NCBI GenBank assembly: GCA_021464525.1
Contig: JADRCO010000241.1
Span: 1 to 41,513 of the forward strand
From: Rhizophagus sp. LPA8_4_AMF
Lineage: Eukaryota > Glomeromycota > Glomeromycetes > Glomerales > Glomeraceae
DNA: 41,513 nt
Reading direction: 5' to 3'
The notes beneath the pieces were generated by a model, which saw only the letters and a list, made by a program, of their open reading frames with translations, did not search any database and was not told the DNA's origin. This document shows positions 21,810 to 33,164 of this stretch, piece by piece. The translations under genes and the position numbers were made by a program. The stretch's first letter is position 1. Each line of letters opens with the position of its first letter.

Positions 21810-23095
21810 AGTCATCAATTTAGTAATGATTATCTACCATGCGTAAATGAGAGATGCTTGTTAAGGAGGAAAAAACTCGAATAAATATAATAAACTGGGT
21901 TTATTTCATTGTTATGTGTCCTTTAATTATATAAATATATGTTAAGATGTTATCTCTTTTGAAAATGAAAAAACGCCTGTTCAGAACGGCAAATATGGAA
22001 CGGAATTAGAGATTAGGTAATAACATTAAACAAAATCGCAATGTATTAAATTGACTTAAGTCACATTTACTTTACTAATCAGACTCGTATTTAACATATT
22101 AAATTTTATTGCTCTCTTTCTCGTCTCTCTATATTTCTCTTCATATATTCTTTATATATTTTCCTCCATATATTTCCTCCATCTATATTTCGCGTATTAT
22201 AAATGGTTTCGCCTTTATTGATATATACTGTATATACTTAACACAAAACTCCTCATTTTCGATTAGCTTTTTTTACGCGACTTCAGTTAGTCAGATGGCT
22301 GTAATCTTAAAAATTATGGTTGAAACTAACAAATTTTTTTATTTGTCTTATTATATATATTTCAAGGTGTTGGAAATCATAAGATTTATCTGAAATCTCA
22401 ATCTTCGGATATGTTACAAATTTTCAGGGAGTTATTTATCTTGCACATTCACCAGGGCTTGTTAATAATATGTGAAGATTGGAACACAAACAAAGCAGAT
22501 TCGTGTGGTTTGTAACATTTTATTTAATATTAATCACTGTATTTTTCATTTTTCATTTTTTTTTTTTTGATATATAACATGCATAATTTCTTATATTCCA
22601 TTAATAGTTAACCTATTGTTATCAATTAGAATTTGAGTCTACTGTTTAAATTTACGGTTATTGGTTATGTCGAGAATGGCGATGTCACGAACCTAATATA
22701 ATTTGTGTATGGCAAATATCGACGTAGTATGAAATAATCACTTAGATGTGATTTTAGATGTAAAGTTGTAACGCATTATGCTAAGATTCCCAAATTTAAC
22801 CAAAATCACATGAATTTTTTTTTGTTATAAATGTGGACTCGCTGTTGATCAATTTTTTTTTTTTGTGCACATTTAAAAGTCATTACACAAGGAAGTATTA
22901 AATTCCTTTTAAATAAAAAAAAATGATTATTTTATCATCTTGTATTCAATTATCCGGTATACAAAGGTTTGGTATGCAGTAAATAAAGGTCATATGATTA
23001 AATATTAAAATGAACCTTGCATCGTTTTATAAATTTTTGGAATTTTCAACTGCATAAAATTTAACCTCGACGCAATAATATTTATAACATTCAAT
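21810..23095. other. Intergenic region upstream of kinase-Sel1 gene B, no gene recognised
   Basis: A pyrimidine-rich stretch (about 22,111-22,195) opens a 94-codon frame without an ATG start and with low-complexity composition; I do not call it a gene. The last 30 bp before the ATG at 23099 contain CGCAATAATAT, also present just before the ATG of gene A, so the immediate leader is conserved between the two paralogues. Confidence 0.45.
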
Positions 23096-23098
23096 AAT

Positions 23099-26000
23099 AT
23101 GTCTGATAATACCGAAATTGAACCAATTAATAATAATAATACAAATGAGTGGATTAATTGGATTAAAGAAGCTATATCTAAAAAATATATTAAATATTAT
23201 GAATACGAGAATTTCCATAATATTAAAGAAATTAGTTCTGACGAAATTGGGAAATTTTATCGTGCAAATTGGAAAGATTCTTATAAACATTTCATATTGA
23301 GATCATTTACTAATTACGACGATGCGACCGTTAAAGAAATCGTTCGCGAGGTAATTATAATATAGTATCTTGTTTCTATAATATTCGAATTTCTAACTAA
23401 ACTCTTTTTATTATTGACCTAGCTTGAACTTCATCACGAGGTTGATTTTCATGAAAATTTTATTCAATTTTATGGCGTTACAACTTCCAATGAGGGTATG
23501 ATAATATTTTTTTAGTAATGTTTGGCCGTCACAATTTGGAATTTTGTTTTCCTAAAAAATGGGGAGAGATTATTATGTTTGTAAAAAATGGGTAATTACT
23601 ATAACAATTAAATAGGGAAAGTTAATTTTTTTTCTGTAATAAATTTAATATTAAATTAATCAAAATATGGGGATGACATTGAACAAAATTCTAAATTATA
23701 ATGGCCTTACTATAAAAATTGTTTAATTTACCTTACAAAATTTATTAACTAAATTTTTTTTTTCAAATAGAAAATCAAATTGACCGATATATGTTAGTAA
23801 TGAATGATGCCGATGGTGGCACCCTCCAGAATTATTTAAAGAAAAATTTTCATAAACTCACTTGGAATGATAAATTCAATCTAGCATTTCAATTGGCCAA
23901 TGCCGTATCATATTTGCATGAAGAAGGAATTAAAATTGTTCATGGTGATTTGGTAATCCATTTTATTTTTATTACTAAATAATAATAATATTTTTAATAT
24001 TAATAACGATTATTTAATAATTTATTATATAGCGTTCCAGTAATGTATTCGTACATCAAAATATCATCAAGTTGGCTGACCTTGGAATGTTAAAAAGAAT
24101 TGAATCAAAATCATCTGAAATACCTCGTGAAATAATACCCTATGTTGATCCAAAAAAGTATATCAAACGAAAAAAAAAGAAAAAAAAATATCAATTAAAA
24201 GAAAAAAGTGATGTTTACAGTGTCGGCGTGATTTTATGGGAAATATCTAGTGGTCGACCTCCTTTTCAAACTTATGATTCTAATTCTTCTAAATTAGATG
24301 AAGAAATTTCAAAAAATAATCTTAGAGAAACAATTATACAACATACCCCTCTTGATTATTCTAATCTTTATACTGGTAAATATAAATTTTTAGTGTTGAA
24401 ATTTATAGTATTATTTTATTAATTTATATATTCTTAATAATTTAGAATGTTGGAAAACCGAACCAGATGAACGCCCAACTATAATTAAAGTTGTCAACAG
24501 TTTAAGTTCAATGATTTCAGAATTAAATTTATCGACAAATAATTATCAAACAATTGATTCTAAAATGAATAATATTAAAATCCCTTCTAATATTAATGAT
24601 TTATTATATGGAGGATTATCTCAAGTTATTCAAAATACCGAGATAAGTGCGAATGAAATAATTGAATCTTTAACTTTATTGAAAGAGAAGTTCAGTATAA
24701 TTGTTGACGAAATTGTTAATCTTATTTCAAAAAATCTAAATGAAGGAAAAGAAGGAAATGTGGTGAAAGAAATTGTCATTGATTATCTTAATAACAATAA
24801 TATAAATTTACAAATAACTTATGATTTGCTTTTAAATAATCAAAATAATTCAAATTCTATTTTTTTACTTGGATATTTTAATTATTATGGTATTATTATA
24901 GAAAATGTAAATTATGAAAAAGCTTATAGTTCATTTGTTAAAGCATTAGAAAAAAATAACTTATTATCACAATATTATTTATTCGAAATTATCATTAACA
25001 CAATAGTTAATCATATTTTAGAAAATCTAAATGAAGGAAAGGAAGAATTAATAGTGAAACAAATTGTCATAAAATACCTTGATAATAATAATATAAATTC
25101 ACAAATTATTTATGATTTGCTTTTAAATAATCAAAATAATTCAAATTCTATATTTGTACTTGGATATTTTAATTATTATGGAATTGTTACGACAAAAGAA
25201 AATTATGAAAAGGCATTTGGTTTATTTATTGATGCATCAGAACAGAATCATATTTTAGCACAATATTATGTTGGAATATGTTATGAATTTGGTAATGGAA
25301 TAATAAAAAATGAAAAGTTAGCTTTTGAATATTATGAAAAAATAGCTAACAAATTTTACGTATTAGGAGAATTTAAAGTTGGTTATTTTTACGATAAAGG
25401 AATAGGAATTGAAAAAGACGAAGAACGAGCTATTCATTGGTATGAAAAAGCTTCAGATATTGGACATTTGATTGCTGCATATAATCTAGGTCTTTATTAC
25501 AAGAATAAAAAAGGTGCTGAAAAAGATGATAATAATAAAACTTTTGAATTATTTAAACAATCAGCTGAAGGAGGAAATATAGATGGAATAGTAATGTTAG
25601 GATATTGTTATAGTAATGGAATTGGAACTAATGGTGATAAGAAAAAAGCATTTGAATTATATCAAAAAGCTGCAAATTTAGGAAATAGTACAGCTCAACA
25701 TAATCTTGGTCATATGTATAAAGATGAAAAAGGTGTTGAAAAAGATTATAATAAAGCTTTTGAGTTATTCAAAAAGTCATCTGATGAAGGGGAAAATGTG
25801 GATGGAATAACGATGTTAGGATATTGTTATGATAATGGAATTGGTACCAAAATTGATAAGAAAAAAGCATTTGAATTATATCAAAAAGCCGCAAATTTAG
25901 GAAATAGTATAGCTCAACATAATCTTGCTTGTATTTATAAAGATGGAGAAAGTGTTGAAAAAGATTATAATAAAGCATTTGAATTGTTTAAAGAATCAGC

Positions 26001-26589
26001 TGAAAAAGGATATCCAGATGGAATTACAATGTTGGGATATTGTTATAATAATGGAATTGGAACAAATATTGATGAGCAAAAAGCCTTTGATTTATATTAT
26101 AAAGCAGCAAATTTAGAAAATAATGCTATAGCACAACATAATCTTGCCCTTATGTACAAAGAAGGTGATATCGTTGAAAAAGATGATAATAAAGCATTTG
26201 AATTATTTAAAAAATCAGCTGAAAGAGAATATTTAGACGGAATTACAATGTTAGGATATTGTTATGATAAAGGAATTGGGACAAACATTGATAAGAAAAA
26301 AGCATTTGAATTATATCAAAAAGCTACAAAGTTAGGAAATATAACAGCACAACATAATCTTGCTCTTATGTATAAAGATGGAGAGGGTGTTGAAAAAGAT
26401 TACAATAAAGCATTTGAATTGTTCAAAGAAGCAGCAGAAAAAGGATATTCAGAAGGAATTACAATGTTGGGATATTGTTATAATAATGGAATTGGAACCA
26501 ATATTGATAAGCAAAAAGCTATTGAGTTATATCAAAAAGCCGCAAATTTAGGAAATGGTATAGCTAAATACAACCTTAAATGTTTGTAA
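23099..26589 (+). CDS. Kinase-like/Sel1-repeat protein B (997 aa, five exons)
   Basis: Exons: 23099-23350, 23423-23495, 23771-23952, 24033-24375 and 24446-26589, with splice sites and phases identical to gene A. In the kinase-like domain the glycine loop is more degraded (ISSDEIGKFY), beta-3 Lys is Arg 68 (FILRSF), the catalytic loop is HGDLRSSN with Asp 168 and Asn 173, and the metal site is DLG (Asp 185). The C-lobe DVYSVGVILWEISSG is intact. The linker plus first Sel1 unit (VDEIVNLISKNLNEGKEG and on) occurs twice, about 100 residues apart. Then follows a long Sel1 array ending in five copies of a 72-74-residue double unit. It is 310 residues longer than A almost entirely because of these duplications. 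The role is likely scaffold or adaptor, inferred from Sel1. No disabling mutation is seen. Confidence 0.93.
25537..26589 (+). repeat. Five tandem Sel1 double units, about 216 bp each
   Basis: Within gene B, units starting K-T/A-FELFK begin near 25537 and recur every 216-222 bp; each encodes two Sel1 repeats (GITMLGYCYDNGIGT, then AQHNLALMYKDGEGVEKDY). Units two and three each carry one extra codon, and the last stops short at the gene end. Gene A has only two units of the same type, so copy number differs between paralogues. Confidence 0.85.
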
Positions 26590-26599
26590 TAGTTGAGTA

Positions 26600-26860
26600 T
26601 TTAAAGAGCACGTATTAGTCAAAATAAATGTACACCCTATTAATATTCATCATTTTATAGTACAATAAAATCTTAGTAAAATGAACAAAAAATTTCACGT
26701 TTTTAAATATTATTTTTTTTCCTGAAATATAAAAGGGTAACAAGGACACTAAATTTCATGACGTAATTGTATAAACAAATTTTTAAGTCCAGAAGTTGCG
26801 TCATTTGAAGTCACATTCCAAAAAATAGCATTTAATCACATGATTTATTATCTGTCGACG
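26600..26860. other. Short intergenic stretch
   Basis: AATAAAATC near 26,664 may be the polyadenylation signal of gene B. Otherwise no feature is recognised. Confidence 0.35.
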
Positions 26861-26861
26861 C

Positions 26862-27722
26862 ATGACTTTGATTGTAGAGTTATGCTGCATGAGTAACCTT
26901 GTTATCATCATTGTTATAGGGCGTAAACATTCTTGGACACCCTACATACATACAGTACATAATTCATCAATCGATTCTTTCAAATCGAAATTAAACAATT
27001 TAGAGTTAAACGTTTCTGGTAAGGCATCATACAATAAAAAAATTTATATCAAAACTAAAAATCTATTTCTAATATTTTTTAATATCTGTATTCCTCTTCG
27101 AGTTGGAGTCTTCATCGTTACAGGATGGATGTTTATTTGGTATTTATATCTTGGTATTTTTGTATTAATTAATAGATGTAAGTTATCAATAACTGAAATA
27201 CTATAACATTGAAATTTGTAATGAAATCTTAATGGCCTCTGAACTGACAAATTTTTAAATAATTAGCACGGTTACCTACTTACAGGAAACTCCGTCGTTG
27301 GTGAATTGTATATATTCGTAGCTTTGACTGAACTTTATGGTGCTTATGGTATTTTTCGTGAAAAGCTAGTAAGTAAAGTGAAATGGTTTACAACATTCTT
27401 TCTTTTTAGATTAGCAGCTTATTCAACGCTTACTATTATTGAGATTATTGTATTTGGATTAATTTTAAGAAAGATTGTGAAAGTATAAATCCTATGCACA
27501 AAGAACTTTGTTCTTATTCTTTTGTTAGATGGAGCGTTCATTTTGCTATTGGTGTAATAATTGATGTAAGTATTTACGATTTTGGAAAATATACATACAT
27601 ACACACATAAATATTTATTATTATTGAATTTCTTTTGTAGGCTTACCTTTTATATTGTGTTCAGATCTTATAAAAGAGAATTTGAAGACAAATCTACTGG
27701 CGCACCGTCTAACGATGTCTAA
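26862..27722 (+). pseudogene. Multi-pass membrane protein gene, broken
   Basis: The first exon (from ATG 26862; ATG 26889 is possible) has hydrophobic segments SNLVIIIVIG and, after a polar loop, FLIFFNICIPLRVGVFIVTG with a further WYLYLGIFVLI, up to a donor at about 27179 (GTAAGT). The acceptor TTACAG at about 27290 opens NSVVGELYIFVALTELYGAY and more hydrophobic sequence. Joining the exons creates T|GA, a stop where TGG (Trp) seems likely. Near 27,455 the frame shifts (a coding-like INPMHKELCSYSFVRWS lies in the next frame), and after a further intron (donor near 27,566, acceptor TTGTAG near 27,641) the frame returns, ending SYKREFEDKSTGAPSNDV and TAA. At least four membrane spans are likely; the topology recalls a receptor-like protein but no family is recognised. 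Confidence 0.55.
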
Positions 27723-27986
27723 AATTCGTGACTACGCCATTTTTGCGCCTATAATATTTACCCTGTATACTGTAAATAATTGTAATATTTTATAAAATTC
27801 TATATCAATATGATAAGAGATTATATTAATTGACAATTTTTAAATTGTATTTTAGCAATTAATAAATAAAGTTTATTATAACATATTAATTACAAAGTCC
27901 TACGACCTACTACGTATATCAAATAATATATAAATGATAAGGTAATATTGAATTTCATATACATAAAAACTATATATAATACTATC

Positions 27987-30401
27987 TTAATCATTAATAA
28001 TTAGCCAGTTAAATACTTTATCATTATTTCTTACATTCTTAGTATTTAATAGACTTTCTAACTTATTTTGGGCTTTTTGATTTCCTTGATTTGCAGACTT
28101 TTCAAACCAATAAATCGCTTGATCAATATCTTTAACATCTTCATAAATGAGCGCAAGATTATATTGTGCTATAATATTTCCTAAATTCGCAGCTTTTTGA
28201 TATAACTTAAACGCCTTTTTTTTATCAATATCAGTTCCAATTCCATTACTATAACAATAACCTAACATTGACATTCCATCTGTATCTTTCCCTTCGGCTG
28301 ATTTTTTAAATAATCTAATAGCTTTATTATAATTTCTTTCAACACCTTTTTCGTTTTTATAACAAAGACCAAGATTATGCATAGCTACAAAATGTCCATT
28401 ACTCGCAGCCTTTTTATACCAATAAACGGCTTGCTTTTCATCTTTTTCAGTTCCTATTCCTTTATCATAAAAATAACCCATTTTAAACTCTGCTACAATA
28501 CAATCCTGATTTGCTATTTTTTTATAATATTCGAAAGCCATATTTTCATTTTTCACAGTTCCATTTCCAAATTCATAACATATTCCAACATAATGTTGAG
28601 ATAATAAATGATTTTTTCCTGATGAAATAATGAATAAGTTGAATGCTTTTTCATAATTTACGCTTGTAATGATAATTCCATAATAATAAAAATAACCAAG
28701 TAAAAAAATTGAATTTAAATTATCCTGGTTCAATAAAAGCCATTCATAAACTTCATTAGTATCATGGTTATCTAGATAGTCTAAAACACGTTTTATTATT
28801 AGCTTTCCCGCTTTTCCTTTATTTAGATTTTCAGATATAAGATTAATGATTTCATCAACAATTATGTTGAATTTTTTATCAAATAAATTTATAGTGCTTG
28901 ACTGTTGTCCACTTGGTGGTTGAAGGGACCGTTGTCCACTTGGTGGTTGAAGGGACTGTTGTCTACTTGGTGGTTGAAGAGACTGTTGTTTACTTGGTGG
29001 TTGAAGGGATCGTTGTTTACTTGGTGGTTGAAGGGACATTTGTCCACTTGGTGGTTGAAGGGATCGTTGTCCACTTGGTGGTTGAAGGGACCGTTGTCTA
29101 CTTGGTGGTTGAAGGGACTGTCGTCCACTTGGTGGTTGAAGGAAACTGTTATTACTCAGTTGGCCATTTGCCGATTGATTAGCCGATATCATTAATTTTA
29201 GTCTTTCAACTACTTTTTTCATTGTTGGACGAAAAACTGGTTCACTATCCCAACACTCTAAATGATGAAATATATATATTTATATTTTAATAAATTAGCG
29301 TGATTAACATTATAATAATTTATAATATTTACCGGTATATAAATTAGAATAATCTGAGGGAGTATCTGGAACAACCTTTTCTCTTAAACCCTGTGAAATT
29401 TCTACGGCTAAATCAATGTCATACAGTTCATCATCAGTATAAAAAGGAGGTTTTCCGCTAGATATTTCCCATAAGAGCATACCGATACTGTAAACGTCAC
29501 TTTTTTCGTTTAATGGGTATCGTGTTTTATTATTATTCTTTTGTCTACTAAATCTTTTTGGATCAACGTAAGGAATTATTCCAAATAATTTTGATTGAAG
29601 TTTGAATCCTTCCTCAATTCTTTTTGTCAATCCAAGATCAGCCAATTTGACGATATTTTGATGAACCATTATATTTTTGGAGTGCTAAAATTAAATTAAA
29701 TTAAATTACATTACATTAATTAAATTTTAAAATTGGTAATATAGCTATTTTCATAGTGTATAATATATAACGTACTAAATCCAGGTGTATAATTCCCTCA
29801 TCGTGCAAACATGATACAGCATAGGATAGTTGAAGTGCCAAGTTTAATTTGTCATTCCAAGTAAGATCGAGAAAATTTTTTTTTAAATAGTCCTGGAGAG
29901 TACCACCGTTAGCATATTCCAGTACCAACAAATATTTATCATTCCGATCTAATTAATAGAATAAATCATAAGTTTTTTTTATAATTTATAAAATAATTTT
30001 ACTTATAATATAATTATTCTTACCTTCATCGTAAGTTGTAACGCCATAAACGTGGAGAATATTTTCATGAAAGCCAACTACCCGATGAAGTTTAAGCTAA
30101 ATAGATAGAGTTTTAAATGAGGAACGCATAATTGATAATATACAATTATTATATGTTAAATTATAATTACTTCGTGAGCTATTTCTTTAGTGATTGTATC
30201 ATTAAAATTAAAAAATGATCTTAATACAAAATGTTTATGAGAATTTTTCCAATTTGCACGATAAAATTTTCCAATCCTATCGGAACCAATCTCTTTAATA
30301 TTATAAAAATGATCGTATTCATAATATTTAATATATTTTTTAGAAATGGATTTTTCAATCCAATCAATCCACTCGTTTGAATCTTCGGTATTATCAGACA
30401 T
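27987..30401 (-). CDS. Kinase-like/Sel1-repeat protein C (699 aa, five exons)
   Basis: Minus-strand exons: 30171-30401, 30024-30096, 29776-29948, 29333-29684 and 27987-29257, again with exon 2 of 73 nt and the same phases as genes A and B. The kinase-like domain has glycine loop IGSDRIGKFY, Arg 61 in place of beta-3 Lys (FVLRSF), catalytic loop HLDLHSKN with Asp 158 and Asn 163, and DLG with Asp 175. The activation-segment end reads PYVDPKRF, and the C-lobe has DVYSIGMLLWEISSGKPPF. Between kinase and Sel1 regions lie nine copies of a nine-residue Pro/Gln/Ser repeat (type SLQPPSGQR) that should be disordered. Six Sel1 units and a partial one follow, then a tail ending VFNWLIIND. The gene is convergent to gene B across the broken membrane-protein gene. 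No disabling mutation is seen. Confidence 0.93.
28899..29143 (-). repeat. Coding minisatellite, nine 27-bp units
   Basis: Inside the last exon of gene C, nine units of 27 bp encode variants of SLQPPSGQR (positions seven to nine vary among GRQ, RQR, GQR, GQM, KQR, KQQ, RQQ and GQQ; the first unit starts with Phe). The unit length keeps frame, so copy number can change without breaking the protein. It is absent from genes A and B. Confidence 0.9.
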
Positions 30402-30404
30402 TGT

Positions 30405-31040
30405 GAATTGTGAATGTTAAAAAATAATAATAATAATTTTCAGAGAAATTAATGTATTTATTATAAATGTACGTTTCTTAGAAGAAAGTAAAATACGCCC
30501 TCAACGAACTATACAAAAAAAGCAAAAGTATCTACCACGTGATTGTAATCTTATTTCGTGTGAAATTATACTAAATATTTATAGTCATTTTTACGATATT
30601 CAATGAATTTCAAATATTTATTAATGAAAAATTTTCCCAGAACATAATATCGATTTTGATGGTGATTTATAATGAATTCCCTTTTATTATATTGAAGTCA
30701 CGTAATACATACCTAATCTGGTATTATTAAAACTAAATGAGAATCAATTTTCACAATTAAATAAAATTTCATTATTCCTTTTATCTCTTAATACCTGTTT
30801 GCTGTGTATCACTTGTGAGAAATTGTTAATAATAAAATATTGTGTAATTTAACTAGCGAATTTTGATCGAGCCAATCATGATCGATCAGATATATTATTT
30901 ATATTTGGGCCAAAATTATCCATAATGTAGGCTGAAATTATATGATCTGTGCGTCAGTGTTTTAAACGTATTCAATTTATATTCATTTTCGTGACCATTT
31001 AACTAAGCTTTATTATAATAATTTTAAATCTTACCAAGAT
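30405..31040. other. 5' flank of gene C, no gene recognised
   Basis: AT-rich with no defensible ORF. A short palindromic cluster GATCGAGCC...CATGATCGATCA lies near 30,868-30,892. Confidence 0.4.
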
Positions 31041-31044
31041 TATG

Positions 31045-31228
31045 TTGTGCTGTACGCCTAAAGTACCCCGGGTCTTTTACAATTTATCCGATTTAAAAAT
31101 TGAATAATACCCGTGGGTATTATTTATATGAGGGATATTAACCGAGAGTAAAATTTTTGCATCTAGTAAAATACTCGGGTCTTTTAACGCTTAAAAGGGA
31201 GGGATACTTTAGAGTTTAGCATAGCAAG
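31045..31228. mobile_element. Possible MITE with imperfect ends
   Basis: The left end (GCTGTACGCCTAAAGTACCCC) and the opposite-strand right end (GCTAAACTCTAAAGTATCCC) share CTAAAGTAYCCC and flanking bases. CGGGTCTTTTA occurs near both ends in direct orientation. No target duplication is clear. Confidence 0.35.
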
Positions 31229-31234
31229 TTCTTT

Positions 31235-31625
31235 GATATAATTAAAATGCTTTTTCTTGTTAATATTAGTTCCTAACTCCATTACGGTAATAAAAATAAT
31301 TCAAAAGCTTTATAATAATCTCTTTCAACACCCTCCTCCCATCTTTATACATACGACCAAGATTATATGTAGCTATTAAATATCCATAATTCATAGCTTC
31401 TTTATACCAATGAACAGATAAATTTTCATTTTTATTCCGCTATCGTAAAAAATAATCAAGTTTACAGTAAATCTTCCAACTATACGGCAATAAAAAATTG
31501 CTATTTTTTATAATATTCGAAAGTTAACTAAATCAATATGTATCAGAAATTGATGCTTTGAAAATTTTGTATTCGTAATAAATATAGCTTCTTCGATCTA
31601 ATCAATCCACATATTTCAAATATAA
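31235..31625 (-). pseudogene. Dead fourth kinase-Sel1 copy
   Basis: Minus-strand sequence at about 31,560-31,625 matches the start of the kinase-Sel1 proteins (TGGATTGATTAGATCGAAGA, compare WIDWIEE, with a stop where Trp stood). It is followed directly by Sel1-type sequence (FEYYKKIA-like; VHWYKEAMNYGYLIATYNLG; RMYKDG) down to about 31,235 with many shifts. The whole kinase domain is missing, so an internal deletion joined the N-terminus to the Sel1 array before or during decay. It lies about 830 bp upstream of gene C on the same strand and was probably once a tandem neighbour. Confidence 0.7.
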
Positions 31626-31639
31626 AGAAATTTTTTTAA

Positions 31640-32180
31640 ATATTTAAAAGAATTAACGAACCGCCACATTATATTACGCATATTTATGAGCATTTTACGT
31701 ATATAAAAATGTTGATTGTCATACATCACACTTGCCTTCATATGATTATTATTATAGTAATCTACATAAATATTTGATACTAAGTGCAGCTATATGCCTA
31801 TAGCTATACCAATATAGGAAAAGTATGATTTTTAGTAATTAATTCGGTGATATAGCGCCTTTTTTTTTTAAAGGGTAAGGGAAGAAATTTAAATAAATGT
31901 CGCTATTTGTTAAAAGTCATTAAAATCGACCTTACTTGATCAAACAAATGATATCCTTTTTTTGTATTAAAAATATAATTTGTCGATTAAGTTGCTAGTG
32001 ATCACGATTTACTTTGAAAATAATGATCAAGTTTATTTACTCAATTATATAATATAAAATCTTAGTCATGAATTACCAAACATATAATATAGCATAAGCT
32101 ATTTATAGTACTTATCTAAAGTGAGATTAAAAAATTCTCCTTTAGTCACGGAGAGTGTTATGTAACTATAATAATAGCAT
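31640..32180. other. Intergenic, no gene recognised
   Basis: No ORF of credible composition and no splice-bounded segment is seen. A short TATAGCTATA-type palindromic patch is present near 31,790-31,810. Confidence 0.4.
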
Positions 32181-32183
32181 TCT

Positions 32184-32356
32184 ACTCTGTAAAAAATGTT
32201 GATCCGTGTTATATTTCCATGTTTTTTCCGTGAATTTTCATGGAATTTATAGCCTTAAATCATGGAAATTTTCATCTCTCTAAAATGGATATCCGTGAAT
32301 GCATCATATTCACGGAGTATTTACAGAAATTATGAATAAAATTTTTTACAGGGAGT
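32184..32356. mobile_element. 173-bp MITE
   Basis: The left end ACTCTGTAAAAAATGTT and, on the opposite strand, the right end ACTCCCTGTAAAAAATTTT match apart from a two-base gap. Inside, GATCCGTG/CACGGA and TCCATG/CATGGA motifs occur in mirrored pairs (for example ATCCGTGAATGCATCATATT with CACGGAG after it). Flanking duplication is unclear. Confidence 0.6.
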
Positions 32357-32359
32357 TCT

Positions 32360-33090
32360 TCGGTCATTTCTGTCAAATCAAAACTAAGTTGAGTTTCGCG
32401 ATAACACGTGAATTTTTCTAATTTTAAAAGTAATAAATGGATTATATAAGTACAAGGAAAACGGAAACAATCAAAGTCCATCGCTAATAAAAAAAAGATT
32501 ATAAAAAATCATCAAACGTAACTTAAAATTTGATTGATTTGTAAATTGTAAATTCAATTATTATATGTGTCAAAATATATAATCTTTATTAGTTGAGATG
32601 GGAAATACAGCTTAAAATTCTTCGTTTGTAATTAAAATAGCCTGATGTAAGTACAGGGACAAAAGAAAGGAAACAACTCAGGGAATAACACAAATTTATG
32701 TAAGATCGCACCAAAGTCCTTCATTAAATTTGAAACCTAATAAGCATAACTCATTTTTCGAGTTCAGATACTAAGACGCAAAACCAAAAAAGGATTCCTT
32801 GTTCTGAATTACATTCTAAAAAGATTCTATACTTTATTGAGGTAAAAACCTTAGCACAAGTTGGAAGTGTAAGGCTTATTTAAGTTATTGGTGAATAGTT
32901 GTTTCCATTACTTATCGCAGAAAATTTAATCAAAGAGGTTAGCAATTTTTTTCCGTTTAAAAGGAATTGCATAAGAGTATTCAACTCTTTGTTAATTATG
33001 CCATCTTTTCTTCGTTATATAATTTTTCTTATACAAAAAATGGAGCTGATTTTGAAATACCAAATAAAGAAAGCTAAAAAATAAAAGTTA
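32360..33090. other. No gene recognised
   Basis: Short ORFs on both strands lack domain features or ATG starts with supporting splice sites. The base composition between 32,640 and 32,880 is more mixed than the flanks, but no family is recognisable. Confidence 0.35.
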
Positions 33091-33093
33091 AAA

Positions 33094-33160
33094 TGTGAGA
33101 TCTTAGGCTAGAATCGAACTAGCCAAAGCACAGCAGATATGCTCTCCACCAGGATAAGAT
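33094..33160 (-). pseudogene. Degenerate tRNA-like sequence
   Basis: On the minus strand ATCTTA (33155-33160) can pair with TAAGAT near 33,100-33,105, like an acceptor stem. GGCTAGTTCGATTCTAGCC (33106-33124) is a perfect T-arm, with the B-box core GTTCGATTC. TGGTGGAGAGC fits an A box with one change. TTTT runs follow the 3' end. The D-arm is shortened and no proper 5-bp anticodon stem with a 7-nt loop forms; a GTG (His) anticodon is only suggested. It may be a tRNA pseudogene or the head of a tRNA-derived SINE. Confidence 0.45.
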
Positions 33161-33164
33161 TAAA

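Noticed and set aside
22109..22393. Hydrophobic 94-codon ORF
   Set aside because: Begins at TTG rather than ATG and covers a pyrimidine-rich low-complexity tract.
28898..29195. Two plus-strand ORFs of 94-96 codons with TWWLKG-type or HLVVEG-type repeats
   Set aside because: They are antisense shadows of the coding minisatellite in gene C.
32899..33084. Plus-strand ORF of 61 codons
   Set aside because: No ATG start, no recognisable motif and background composition.
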